Source of the DNA: Stictocephala bisonia
Lineage: Eukaryota > Arthropoda > Insecta > Hemiptera > Membracidae
Direction of reading: 5' to 3'
DNA length: 64,000 nucleotides
Assembly: GCA_035578905.1 (NCBI GenBank)
Contig: JAQJVL010000245.1
Coordinates: forward strand, 328,501 to 392,500
Positions 49,960 through 63,774 of the stretch are shown here, one piece after another (the first letter of the stretch is position 1; every line of letters starts with the position of its first letter). The translations under genes were made by a program, and so were the position numbers. A model generated the notes under the pieces. The model was not told the origin of the DNA. It saw only the letters and a list, made by a program, of their open reading frames with translations, and ran no database searches.

Positions 49960-52090
49960 CACTGGTCACAATGTAACAGCTACTACAATACCGTGACCAC
50001 TATAGTAGTTCCTGTAGTAGTAGTAACTACTATAGTAGTTCCGGTATGTTCTACTAAGCCACTATATGTAACCACACTCGACCTACACCATTATATAACA
50101 ACTCTAAAAATACAGTGACCACGGTATTATGGTAGTTCCTGTATCTTCCACCTAGCCACTGTTTGTAACCTCAATTACTACGATTGTCATAACCACCTCA
50201 AACACAATATAACAGCTGCTGACAATACAGTGACCAAAGTACTATGGTTGTTCCTGTATATTTCAACATGCCCTAATATGTAACCGCACTTGCCCGTCAC
50301 CATTAGATTAACACTCTGGTTACCGCAGCTGTCATTACAACCTCAAACGCAATGTAACATCTGCTGACAATACTGTGACCAAGCTATTATGGGGTTTCTG
50401 TGATGTTCCACCTAGCCAATATTTGTTGCCACACTCGACCTTCAGCATTATATTAACACCGTGGTCACTGCAATTGTCTTTACCACCTCATACACAATGT
50501 ACCAGCTGCTGACAATACTGTGACCAGGTATTATGGGGTTTTTGTGATGTTCCACCTAGCCAATATTTGTTGCCACACTCGACCTTCAGCATTATATTAA
50601 CACTGTGGTTACTGCAATTATTGTCTTTACCACCTCATACACAATGTACCAGCTGCTGACAATACTGTGACCAGGTATTATGAGAGTGCCTGTAGTGTTC
50701 CATCAAGCCACTATATGTAACCACACTTGACCGTCATCATTATACTTATATTCTGACAATACAGTGACCAAGGTATTATGGGTGTGCCTGTAGTGTTCCC
50801 CCAAGCCACTAGATGTAACCACACTTGACTGTCATCATTATACTTACATTCTTACAATACAGTGACCAAGGTATTATGGGTGTGCCTGTAGTGTTCCATC
50901 AAGCTACTATATGTAACCACACTTGACCGTCATCAGTATACTTACATTCTGACAATACTGTGACCAAGGTATTATGGGTGTTCCTTTAGTGTTCCACCAA
51001 TCCACTAGATGTAACCACACTTGACCGTCATCATTATACTTACATTCTTACAATACAGTGACCAAGGTATTATGGGTGTTCCTGTAGTGTTCCACCAAGC
51101 CAATAGATGTAACCACACTTGACCGACATCATTATACTTACATTCTGACAATACAGTGACCAAGGTATTATGGGTGTTCCTTTAGTGTTCCACCAATCCA
51201 CTAGATGTAACCACACTTGACCGTCATCATTATACTTACATTCTTACAATACAGTGACCAAGGTATCATGGGTGTTCCTGTAGTGTTCCACCAAGCCACT
51301 AGATGTAACCACAATCAACAGTCATCAGTATACTTACATTCTTACAATACAGTGACTAAGGTATTATGGGTGTTCCTGTAGTGTTCCACCAAACCACTAG
51401 ATGTAAACACACTTGACCGTCATCATTATACTTACATTCTTACAATACAGTGACCAAGGTATTATGGGTGTTCCTTTAGTGTTCCACCAATCCACTAGAT
51501 GTAACCACACTTGACCGTCATCATTATACTTACATTCTTACAATACAGTGACCAAGGTATTATGGGTGTTCCTGTAGTGTTCCACCAAGCCACTAGATGT
51601 AACCACACTTGACCGTCATCATTATACTTACATTCTTACAATACAGTGACCAAGGTATTATGGGTGTTCCTGTAGTGTTCAACCCAGACACTATATGTAA
51701 TGAAATTTTACCGACATCATTATACTTACATTCTGACAATAGTGTGACCAATGTATTATGGATGTTCCTGTAGTGTTCCACCAAGCCACTATATGTAATC
51801 AAACTTGACCGTCAGCATTATACTTACATTCTGACAATAGCGTGACCAATGTATTATGGGTGTTCCTGTAGTGTTCTACCAAGCCCCTAGATGTAATCAA
51901 ACTTGACTGACATCATTATACTTACATTCTGACAATAGTGTGACCAATGTATTATGGGTGTTCCTGTAGTGTTCTACCAAGCCCCTATATATAACTACAC
52001 TTGACTATCATCATTATCTTAACGTTACTGCATTTGTCATTACCACCTCAGACACAATTTAATAGCTGGTGACAATACCATGAGTGAGAA
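49960..52090 (+). repeat. ~98-bp minisatellite, about 20 units
   Basis: From about 50690 to 52010 the period is about 98 bp and units hold CAATACAGTGACCAAGGTAT, GGGTGTTCCTGTAGTGTTCC, ACCAAGCCACTAGATGTAAC and CGTCATCATTATACTTACAT. The left part (49960-50690) has longer, more diverged units of about 110-125 bp with an added CAGCTGCTGACAATAC and a CATTACCACCTCA-like part, a form that reappears at the far right end (52020-52080). Central units are the most alike, as expected when unequal exchange homogenises the middle. ORFs 49795-50118 and 51593-51802 are repeat-derived. Confidence 0.93.
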
Positions 52091-53439
52091 CAAAATAAGT
52101 AAGATAAAACCAAACTATATAGATGCGTGACTTTAACCATACTGTTGTATATTTAAATGATCTATTTTATTATTGTACTTTAAACTGATAATGGTTTAAA
52201 TAAAATTAAAAAAATATGAATAAATAAATGTTATAAAAATACTTTTTAATTTTCTTATTTAATTGAAACAAGTTAATTGTAATTTATACATCAAATTATT
52301 AAGGCACGAAAAGTAAAAGGCTATAATTCCAGTAAGTATAAAATATTATCTGGATGTATTGCTGTACTCTTCTTGTTCTTTTATTTTATGTTTACTACGT
52401 TTTTCATACTTAGAACGTTATGCAGACACATGTTTGTTGGAGAAGTACGTCATTTTGAGTGTTCAGGCACGTACATTCTGATATACATCAGTCAACCATT
52501 TCCTGGAACCTCGCTAGTAGAATATCAAGTAACGTTTTACATTTATAACATGTGTTACAATTTTCTTTTTATTACTTTTAAAAGCATAAAACTTGACATA
52601 TCTACAAAAATATTTACTGCTGTTTACTGGTGATGATGGAAGTTTGTCACCTTCATATTATGAGTATGTACTTACTTTGTCATAATTAATTAATTTATTA
52701 GTAGGACTGTTTCAATTGTTACTTATAAACATTGTTTTTGGCCTAATGAGTAAATAAGTAATAATTGATGTTAAGCTATGTAGTATCAAAATCGGCCATA
52801 TCCACCTTGTATGATTTTTCAGGAGAGGAAAGAAAGTCTTACATATATTTGCTAACACATGATAGTACTGACATTAGTTTTAAAAAATTACAAAATAAAT
52901 CAGAAAAAGTATTCCAAAAACTAGTATTGCCTTGGTTTTATTCGTTAATAGTGAGATCTAAACATTTGGATCTATATCATTCGTGTTTCAATTTAAGTTA
53001 GGGAGATAGTTGTTTTGTGTACAAACTTAAGTAACTCTTACTTTTAATATATTATTGTATTTTTATTTAAATCATTATTTGTGCCTTTGGGATATTGATT
53101 GAAGTTCAGGGGTATATAGTTTCAATGCAATTTAAAGTAAATCGTTTATATGTAATCAGCTTTATTTATTTTGTTTTTAATTTTTACAAAATGCATTATA
53201 ATACTGGGCACATGGGCTTTCGATTCATCAAGTCTTATCTATTAATATTAATGTTAAAATCTCACTAGTATAAATAATATCACCAAATATAAACCTAAAG
53301 TGGAATTTTTATTGCTGTGTAGTTTTAAATAATTTGGCTAATAACATAAAAATCTTCTATTGCCATGTAAAAATACATGGAAAGAAATTGCCAAAGGCCA
53401 TCTAGTCATTTTTGTATGATACTGACGTCAATTGAAAGT
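52091..53439. other. AT-rich non-coding DNA with two unassigned short ORFs
   Basis: Plus ORFs at 52373-52633 (86 codons) and 52765-53001 (78 codons) are the longest non-repeat frames here. Neither shows a recognisable domain or convincing splice or initiation context. The first contains HFECSGTYILIYISQPFPGT. I treat them as probable chance ORFs. Confidence 0.4.
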
Positions 53440-53680
53440 TTTTCAGTTACCTGAAAGTCAGACCAGCACTACGTGGTTCGGATTCCGCGTTAAACTGTAT
53501 GTGCCCTAGATACCCGGGCTGTTGGTGTTTTCTTAAATAAATGGATCTTTTAGAGTAACAGTCTACCTCAAACAAGTAACAATGACTACACTCGTTCATC
53601 TACACACATCACACTCATACGCTCCTCATTCCCAAATATCTCTACGATTGGCCTTTTAATGATGGATGTTAAATATTTGT
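53440..53680 (+). mobile_element. SINE-like dispersed repeat, copy C
   Basis: Carries CACTACGTGGTTCGGATTCC, then CCCTAGATACCCGGGCTGTTG, ACTCGTTCATCTACACACAT and TCTCTACGATTGG, as in 27310-27670. It is truncated on the left relative to copy B. Confidence 0.65.
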
Positions 53681-54301
53681 ATGAATATTGCCGTTAAGTA
53701 TAAAACATTTCAACAACATAAAGCTACAGGTATGTACCAATAATTTATGGAATATACTTTATTTTTATAATGAGCATTACTTTTAATGCATTTAGTAAAG
53801 AACTGATAAAAGCACGATATTAACTCATTTCGGTTGTTTATTTTCCACTAACGCAGTATTGTGAAGGGTTTTAACAGCTTTTCTCGGTCTGCACTCTTAA
53901 TTACTGTAACACAATAATTGAACCAGCATTATTTTTAATGCATAAGACCATTCTTTAATGTTTTCATGCATAAGGATTATGTGTAAGGGGCCTAACTAAT
54001 GAAGTATTGTATAATGCTCGTAATCCTCTATTAACAAATTAATAATCAGTGCTGTAATGCATTTTTAATATAATCATTTGATAAATATAATACAGTATAT
54101 TTTAGTCTAAAACTATGTTTATTGTATACTATCATTAAAATATTTTATTTTAGATGTGAAAATACACTAAATATTACATAACCCCAACTAATGTGGAGAA
54201 ATGTCATGGGAAATATTACACATCATCTGAGCTGTTTTATAACGTATAAACAAATATTTTTTTATCATACATACTGTTATATGCATGACCCCCCCCACAG
54301 G
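53681..54301. other. AT-rich non-coding DNA
   Basis: I see nothing beyond scattered A/T runs. No ORF above chance. Confidence 0.5.
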
Positions 54302-54903
54302 GAGGGTTTGAACTCTTACTTAGTCAAGTAATGAAATGAAAATCGTTCTTATCAGGAGTGAAGTTAGAACTATAAATTCCTCTCCTCCATTTAACTCCAA
54401 ACTACATGTACAATGTCTGAACGCCTTATATCGCTTCTCCTAACTTGTATAATATATTTGGAATACAAAAAATGTTAATGCATTCTTTTTTTTAAGTTAA
54501 AAACAAAATAGCTATAAGTTGAATAGTAATGATCTAAATTATAAGTTCGATAGTTTATTATATTGAGGTTTTATTTTTGTTTCTATAAATATTGCATAAA
54601 CTATCAAATATATTTATTTTATTTCCATAAGAATCAAGTTTCATTTCATTTGGGTTTAAATTGAGTTATATTAAAAGCTAATTTTTTTTAACTTCGCAAT
54701 TAAAATTAAAATACATTACCATTTTTTTTATTCCAAATATATATACAAGTTGGGATAAGCATTGGCAAAGGAGTATAAGGTGATAAGACATTGTACATGT
54801 AGTTTTGAGTTAAATGGAGGATAGGAATTTATAGTACTAACTTCACTCCTAATAAGGACGATTTTCATTTCATTACTTGACTAAGTAAGAGTTTAAACCC
54901 CCC
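54302..54903. mobile_element. Fold-back DNA element with ~165-bp arms
   Basis: Arms 54302-54466 and 54731-54903 are reverse complements at about 85 percent. Shared left-arm stretches include CTTACTTAGTCAAGTAATGA, AATGAAAATCG, AGTGAAGTTAG and CTACATGTACAATGTCT. The left end begins CAGGGAGGGTTTGAAC (54298-54313) and the right end mirrors it only loosely (GTTTAAACCCCCCTTATC). The ~265-bp centre is AT-rich with no ORF. It fits a non-autonomous DNA transposon with long inverted repeats; superfamily and target duplication cannot be fixed. Confidence 0.8.
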
Positions 54904-57438
54904 TTATCCGTATTGTCTACCTTGTACTGTACTGGTTATCTCCCTTCATCTGTTAGATAAGCTCCCCACAAAGAGGAATAGTATATTGGAAATTGGTAGA
55001 GTAAGGTTTGAAGCGACCCTCCCAAAAAAAAACCTCAACACTTGTATTACATATAACAATTTTCAGTATTCCAAATACCTGACACAAGTTAATTGCTGTA
55101 TATGAGTAGTTTATGTTAAACCAAATTAACTATAAAGGGAAATATAGCAACAATATTTATAAGATGATTATTTGGTTTAATAGTTAAATATAAAAAAATC
55201 ATACAAGTCAAATACACAGTAAATGTTTATTTCTAATTAGTTAGTCTTATATACAAAAAACATTAAACTCTGTTACCTAGTGTTATAATTAGGATGGCAA
55301 GTTAGTTAAACCTTTATTTAAGGGTAGTTGACGACATGGAGTATTACACGCTAGGACTTGATCGTGGGCTTTCTAGTGGCTGCTGAAGAGGGAATGCCAT
55401 AGAACCAATTTAAACAAGATACAATTCTACACATAAAAATAAGTTCACTAATAGATACTCTTAAATAAAATCTATTTTCTATCATTATTTAAATTACAGG
55501 GCCCAAAAGATAAACAAAAAATAAACAATAAAATGTTAAAATCCCGCAGCTATATATATAAAAGAGTCATTTAGAAACAAACTTGTAAAGTAACAACAAT
55601 GGTTTACCCACGTGGCAAAACTCAAACAGGGCGGTGTTATTGTTGAAGGATTTGCACATGCGCAGAACGACATTTTTAAGGTGGTTTTATTGACCTATTA
55701 GACGCTGGGACAAGCTCGTAGGCAAGCCCCAAATATCAAACTGATCCGATTCAAGTTATTATTTATAATCAATCCCTTCCCATTAATTTTATTTGGTTAT
55801 TTCATTAATGCTCTTGATAGAAATCCAATGAAAATCTATTTATCGACGCACATTTCATATGTTTGCCACTACGTAATAATAATTTTACCAGTAACTAGTA
55901 TTTGTCTCATATTTGATTTTAAAAGTATTTTGAGTTATGGTTAAATTATGGATGATCATAATTAATATGGTTTTTTACTTTAAATAAAGTAACTATTTCA
56001 TATACGATTATTATTTATAGGTAATTAATCATTAGCTTGTTAATTTGTATTCATTTAAAATCAAACTGGTTGACTCCCAAGATTTGTTGAGGGAATATTA
56101 AGTATTTTTTTTTAGTAATACTTAATTAAAAAAAAATATTTTATAAAAAAAAGTGACAGCTGGAAAAAAGGTGACAACTGGAGTATTCATACACTATATA
56201 GGCTTAGCGCCCATCAGTCACTTTGTCCTGGAAACTCGAGGGTTGAATATCAAACTAAATTTAACATTCATCACAAGGGTCGGCCACTTTGTATGTAAAA
56301 CGTTAATCGCCCTTAAAAGGGTCCTGGTTTTGGTCCTGAAAGAGACTGGTAATATTCATGATTGTATCCAGTGTTGCAGGTTAAGAATACATTTTTATAA
56401 ACAATGAATAGTTTTAGTACTTGCCACTGTTTATGTATTTTTAATAACGGACAAGTTACACAGATTTAACTGATTAACAGATCATACGTTAAATTCAAAT
56501 ATAAAAATATCACTATTCATGAATTCGTATAATTAATTTGTGCCTAGATACTGTCAACATTTATTTTTTTTTGTCGTCAAAAGTGGTAGATTTATTTTTA
56601 TTTTTCAAACAGTCTTAGATTAAATAAGAAGTGGAAATACAATTCATACACTGGTATTTCGTTATTATTTCTTATTTTAAAAATGTGAATAAGTATTTAA
56701 AATCATATTAATTGATATTTACACACTGATGACGACAAATTGCAATTGAATCACTTGAACATATTGTGCTACCTAAAGGTGACATTCAAAATACTGTTAT
56801 AAATTTGTGCAAATAAACTGTTAAAATATGCTTAATTAGGGGAAAACAAAAATTTGTGTATCTTAAGTTATTTATTTTGTGTTATTAGCTTCCATAATTG
56901 GTATATTATACGAATAAAACTGGTTTAAGATAACTTTTTGAGTCATAACAGTTCTTCAATTACATTCCAGCTATGTAAATTGCATTGCATATGTATCGTC
57001 ATTTATCACTTGTATATGGAAGCCTTCATCATTTGGCTTCCATAAACGTTACTGTGTGTACCCGTGTTTTAAAGTGTTTAAATGTTTGAATGTTTCATAA
57101 TTTTAGTGTTTAATAGTTTAAACAGTGACGTTGGTGATGAAGCTTTATATACTTTGTAATGTACGTAGCAGACATTTAATTGAAGAACTGATAAAGGTAA
57201 ATTTAAACCAGAAATATTTCTATAATCAAGTGTTTAAATATCGCATACAAGTCAAATCGTTTATTAAGCCAGTAAACATACATACATATACATGCATTAT
57301 CAAAATCATAGTAAATGCACTAAAACAATAATCAACTAAGACTACAACATATGAAAAGTTATAGAAAAAACAATTGATTTATATTTCAAAGTTTGCAACA
57401 ATCACAGTTAATCAGAATTATTTATGGCCAGCTAGAAA
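54904..57438. other. AT-rich non-coding DNA
   Basis: Two GC-richer patches occur: 55320-55400 and 55595-55745, the second with TTTGCACATGCGCAGAACGA (a CATGCGCA NRF-1-type motif). They could be old repeat fragments. ORFs 56153-56407 and 57125-57331 show no domain. No gene is assigned. Confidence 0.45.
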
Positions 57439-57786
57439 CTAATGGACGCTGTAACAACAAAGGTCGAGCAGAAGGCTTTTCAGTTGGTTCTTAAATTGTA
57501 TATGGTTAGTCTCCAGTTTAAGTGAGAGTGGAAGGCAGTTATACAGAGCTACTCCATAATAAAGGGTATGTTTCTCAAAGAAGGTGGTAGAATGTTTTGG
57601 TACTCTTAAACTGTGATTGACACGAAGAGTGTAAGAGTGGTTAGAGAAAGTGGAAAAGACAGGGAAATATAATTGTACAATAGTGAGGATTTCAAGAATA
57701 AATAAAGAAGGAAAGGTCAGAACCTTATAATTTTGAAAGAACTCTTTACATGATTGACGTTTATTTAAGGAAAATACAAACATCAT
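57439..57786 (-). pseudogene. LINE reverse transcriptase C-terminal tail (jockey/CR1-like)
   Basis: A 115-codon minus frame reads FSLNKRQSCKEFFQNYKVLT, then LTFPSLFILEILTIVQLYFP, then RVPKHSTTFFEKHTLYYGVA and LYNCLPLSLK, and ends LLLDLCCYSVH. This is the region after the RT domain that many animal jockey/CR1-type LINEs share: SC+E.F....ILT.PSLYI.E, then (L/R).P+..T.......Y.G..LYN.LP.......F+..LK..L. The ATG at 57786 is probably not a real start, since the RT catalytic domain is missing and other frames upstream are closed. It is a 5'-truncated copy with an undamaged remaining frame. Confidence 0.8.
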
Positions 57787-57869
57787 TATTGTTAATTAGT
57801 GGTGAAGACTTCTTCAGGGCATAAAACTAGTTATTCTAATCCGGTTTCATTTAGGAACTAAGTACATAC

Positions 57870-60800
57870 TCAATAAAACGGTACGTGACACGGGATGCCA
57901 ACTGGTTATACTCTTTATGGACCTTTAAATAACCTGAGGGTAGTTCGGGTGGCCCCAACCATTACTGTCTGGTTCTGCCTTACAATGGAGACGAGTGTTT
58001 ACATACACACTAGAAAGGCACGTGACACGGGAAGACCTGTGGTTATACTATTCATGGAGCTTTAAATATCATAAGTGTAGTTCGGGTGGCCACAACCATT
58101 AATGTCTGGTTCTACTTTATAACGCAGAGGAGTGAGTACATACACAATAGAAAGGTACGTGACACGGGAAGACCTGTGGTTACACTATTCATTGACCTTT
58201 ATATATCATGAGGGTAGTTCGGGTGACCACAACCATTACTGTCTGGTTCTACTTTATAACGCACAGGAGTGAGTACATACACAATAGAAAGGTACGTGAC
58301 ACGGGAAGACCTGTGTTTACACTATTCATTGACCTTTATATATCATGAGGGTAGTTCGGGTGACCACAACCATTACTGTCTGGTTCTGCCTTACAATGGA
58401 GACGAGTGTTTACATACACACTAGAAAGGTACGTGACACGGGAAGACCTGTGGTTACACTATTCATTGACCTTTATATATCATGAGGGTAGTTCGGGTGA
58501 CCACAACCATTACTGTCTGGTTCTGCCTTACAATGGAGACGAGTGTTTACATACACACTAGAAAGGCACGTGACACGGGAAGACCTGTGGTTACACTATT
58601 CATTGACCTTTATATATCATGAGGGTAGTTCGGGTGACCACAACCATTACTGTCTGGTTCTACTTTATAACGCACAGGAGTGAGTACATACACAATAGAA
58701 AGGTACGTGACACGGGAAGACCTGTGGTTACACTATTCATGGACCTTTATATATCATGAGGGTAGTTCGGGTGGCCCCAACCATTACTGTCTGGTTCTAC
58801 TTTATAACGCACAGGAGTGAGTACATACACAATAGAAAGGCACGTGACACGGGAAGACCTGTGGTTACACTATTCATGAACCTTTAAATAACCGGAGGGT
58901 AGTTCGGGTGGCTCCAACCATTACTGTCTGGTTCTGCCTTACAATGGAGACGAGTGTTTACATACACACTAGAAAGGCACGTGACACGGGAAGACCTGTG
59001 GTTACACTATTCATGAACCTTTAAATAACCTGAGGGTAGTTTGGGTGGCCCCAACCATTACTGTCTGGTTCTGCCTTACAATGGAGACGAGTGTTTACAT
59101 ACACACTAGAAAGGCACGTGACACGGGAAGACCTGTGGTTACACTATTCATTGACCTTTATATATCATGAGGGTAGTTCGGGTGGCCCCAACCATTACTG
59201 TCTGGTTCTGCCTTACAATGGAGACGAGTGTTTACATACACACTAGAAAGGCACGTGACACGGGAAGACCTGTGGTTACACTATTCATTGACCTTTATAT
59301 ATCATGAGGGTAGTTCGGGTGACCACAACCATTACTGTCTGGTTCTACTTTATAACGCACAGGAGTGAGTACATACACAATAGAAAGGCACGTGACACGG
59401 GAAGACCTGTGGTTACACTATTCATGAACCTTTAAATAACCTGAGGGTAGTTCGGGTGACCACAACTATTACTGTCTGGTTCTACTTTATAACGCACAGG
59501 AGTGAGTACATACACAATAGAAAGGCACGTGACACGGGAAGACCTGTGGTTACACTATTCATGGACCTTTAAATAACCTGAGGGTAGTTCGGGTGACCAC
59601 AACTATTACTGTCTGGTTCTACTTTATAACGCACAGGAGTGAGTACATACACAATAGAAAGGCACGTGACACGGGAAGACCTGTGGTTACACTATTCATG
59701 GACCTTTAAATAACCTGAGGGTAGTTCGGGTGACCACAACTATTACTGTCTGGTTCTACTTTATAACGCACAGGAGTGAGTACATACACAATAGAAAGGC
59801 ACGTGACACGGGAAGACCTGTGGTTACACTATTCATGGACCTTTAAATAACCGGAGGGTAGTTCGGGTGGCTCCAACCATTACTGTCTGGTTTTGCCTCA
59901 CAATGGAGACGAGTGGGTACATACACAATAGAAAGGTACGTGACACAGGAAGACCTGTGGTTACACTATTCATGGACCTTTATATATCATGAGGGTAGTT
60001 CGGGTGGCCCCAACAATTACTGTCTGGTTCTGCCTTACAATGGAGACGAGTGGGTACATACACACTAGAAAGATACGTGACACGGGAAGGCCTGTGGTTA
60101 CACTATTCATGGACCTTTATATATCATGAGGGTAGTTCGGGTGGCCCCAACAATTACTGTCTGGTTCTGCCTTACAATGGAGACGAGTGGGTACATACAC
60201 ACTAGAAAGGTACGTGACACGGGAAGACGTCTGGTTGCACTATTTATGAACCTTTAAATAACCTGAGTGTAGTTCGGGTGGCCCCAACCATTACTGTCTG
60301 GTTCTGCCTTACAATGGAGACGAGTGAGTACATACACACTGGAAAGGTACGTGACAAGGGAAGACGTCTGGTTACACTATTCATGGACCTTTAATAACCT
60401 GAGGGTAGTTTGGGTGGCCCCAACCATTACTGTCTGGTTCTGCCTTACAATAGAGACGAGTGGGTACATAAACACTAGAAAGGTACGTGACACGGGAAGA
60501 CGTCTGGTTACACTATTTATGAACCTTTAAATAACCTGAGGGTAGTTTGGGTGGCCCCAACCATTACTGTCTGGTTCTGCCTTACAATGGAGACGAGTGT
60601 GTACATACATACTAGAAAAGTACGTGACACGGGAAGACGTCTGGTTACACTATTTATGAACCTTTAAATAACCTGAGTGTAGTTCGGGTGGCCCCAACCA
60701 TTACTGTCTGGTTCTGCCTTACAATGGAGACGAGTGGGTACATACACACTAGAAAGGTACGTGACAAGGGAAGACGTCTGGTTACACTATTCATGGACCT

Positions 60801-61310
60801 TTAGATAACCTGAGGGTAGTTCGGGTGGCCACAACCATTACTGTCGGGTTCTGCCTTACAATAGAGACGAGTGGGTACATACACACTAGAAAGGTACGTG
60901 ACACGGGAAGACGTCTGGTTACACTATTTATGAACCTTTAAATAACCTGAGGGTAGTTCGGGTGGCCACAACAATTACTGTCTGGTTCTGCCTTACGTTG
61001 GAGACGAGTGGGTACATACACACTAGAAAGGTACGTGACACTGGAAGACGTCTGGTTACACTATTTATGAACCTTTAAAAACCTGAGGGTAGTTCGGGTG
61101 GCCACAACCATTACTGTCGGGTTCTGCCTTACAATGGAGACGAGTGGGTACATACACACTACAAAGGTACGTGACACGGGAAGACGTCTGGTTACACTAT
61201 TTATGAACCTTTAAATAACCTGAGGGTAGTTCGGGTGGCCACAACCATTACTGTCTGGTTCTACTGTACAATGGAGAGGAGTGAGTACATACACAATAGA
61301 AATGTACGTA
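57870..61310 (+). repeat. 137-bp minisatellite, about 25 units
   Basis: The unit contains GAAAGG(C/T)ACGTGACACGGGA, AGACCTGTGGTTACACTATT, GAGGGTAGTTCGGGTGGCCC and CAACCATTACTGTCTGGTTC. Two alternative last thirds alternate: one with TACTTTATAACGCACAGGAG and one with TGCCTTACAATGGAGACGAG. From about 60220 on, units carry AGACGTCTGGTTACACTATT in place of AGACCTGTGG. Units with GGCACGTGAC hold a CACGTG E-box, others with GGTACGTGAC do not. The first and last units are the most diverged. ORF 60324-60530 is repeat-derived. Confidence 0.96.
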
Positions 61311-61581
61311 GAATGGGATGCCGTCTGGTTCCAGGTGGTTAGTAAATTTTTCCAGGATTTTAATACAGTATAACTTATATTATACAAAAATATGTATAGT
61401 TATATGGAAGCAAACGATTCCCACCTTAATTAATGGTATGTCTTGTAAATTTCCTGAAAAAGTAGCCTTTATTTTTTCGCTTTGCAACATACATAAAAAA
61501 CCTGTGGAAGTTGTAGTTGTAGCGTGAAATAACTTTTTAAATCAAATTATTAAAATAAATAATTTATTCTTCATAAAATAT

Positions 61582-61992
<411 letters not shown>

Positions 61993-63770
61993 TTGACATG
62001 AATGATTATGTTAATGCTCTTTGTAGAAAATAAAATGTAGATGTTTAGATTTTTAATTAAATGCTCTAATTTGGTTTAAATTCAGATAGAATTACTAAAT
62101 TGATGATTCCGAAAAATGATATCAATAATGTATTTGTATAAGTTTATAAGAAGCTCAGAAATAAATAAACTGTTCATCTGTCCTTGAAAACAACTTGAGT
62201 TTGTCCTTTGGATTCAGTCTGCAATCAGGTTCTATTGAACAAGTCAACACCACTGATTGAGTTTGACCAGGAGATATTTGAGTATATTGACTCTATGTCA
62301 ATAGCACTTTCACAAGATGTCAACTATTCAGCCAATCGTAGTAATATATTTTTAAAATATACTGTGTAGGTTGACTTTCTTTTAGGATTCTAAAATTTTA
62401 TTTCGTTTAAAAAATAAAATGGGAAATATGCATAATGAACACATTATACAATTATTTTGATTTAAATGTGTGTAACTGAATTGTTCTTATATTAATTTGC
62501 AATTTATTTTTCATAACAGATTAATAATAGAACAATTTTTTCAGACATACATATTTACGTAAGTTAAATTTTTACTGGGTTTAGTTTAAATCTGTCTTAT
62601 GATTTTATTTTGCAAAGAAAAATCAATTTAAAATATCCCAAGGAAAATAAATAAAATAGCTCTATGCTAATAATTGGAAATATGTTTCCCAAACAGAACC
62701 CATCAGTAATCGTATACTCAATTACTAATGTTTATAAAAGTTACATTCACGTGTTTTAAAGCGTGATTTATTATTCTAGTGCAGCTAATTTTATTCCTTG
62801 TTTTTTTTTATATTTTTTATAACTCTATTTGTTTCCCAAGCACCAGTTTGTAACTTCTCCTGCTACATTCTGACCAACTATTGAATAAAAATCCATTGCC
62901 TGTATCTGGTTCTGAAATGTCGGTTTGTTATTTACCTGATAATTTTAAATTAAATTTTCTTGTTTGTATCAACAGAATTGTGTGACATCTATTGCGTCCG
63001 TCTTAGCACTAATTTAATGTTGCCAATATATAAAAGTCAAGCTAGCACATTTAACTTTTTTCACCACAGAGTTTATGAGTTTGTTTTTACACGTCTGAAT
63101 GTATTTCTCATATGTTCTCAGTCCACACAATTAGTGTAATTGAATATTTAACGAAACCAATATGTCTCTAATAATTCTTCCTTTATTAATATTTCACACG
63201 ATAGTTTTATTTTTTAAATTATAATCATGGTACTATACGTGTTACAGTCCAACTTCTGCTTTATAATGCCTGATTTTTGTATGCGCATAGGTAATATTTT
63301 ACTTTTAATTTTCTTTTAAATGTTTTATAACAATAAATACTATAACATTATGTTATAACGTTATTATACAATGAATCAGTTGTTAAGGAAAAAAAATATT
63401 CCCAACATAATCTTTTTACTTCCTATTTTATATAATATTGCTGTCTTCAAATTAAATATCATTTTACTATTCATTTATAATTGGAAGCATTTTCGAAAAA
63501 ATAACTTCCGTAATAAGTTGGATTTTGTACATGAATAACTTGCATTTATTAAAATAACTATTTTAAAGTATGTACTGTAAAAATGCAATAGTAATCAATA
63601 TTTAAACCACTGTAACATAAGGAATAGATTTTTCATTAAAATGACAATTTCAACAAAATGTCGTTTGTAACGATAAAGTATTAGAGCACATACATTTATA
63701 ACTTATGAAGGTAACTTCATGAACAAATTGAGTTCGGCCACGAGTGCATAAACTCATTTGAATATTCCGA
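61993..63770. other. AT-rich non-coding DNA
   Basis: No gene, RNA or mobile-element signature is recognised. ORFs are short. Confidence 0.5.
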
Positions 63771-63774
63771 TTGA

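Noticed and set aside
50025..50040. 16-bp perfect palindrome AACTACTATAGTAGTT as an operator
   Set aside because: It lies in the degenerate edge of a tandem array next to GTAGTAGTAG repeats; likely a by-product.
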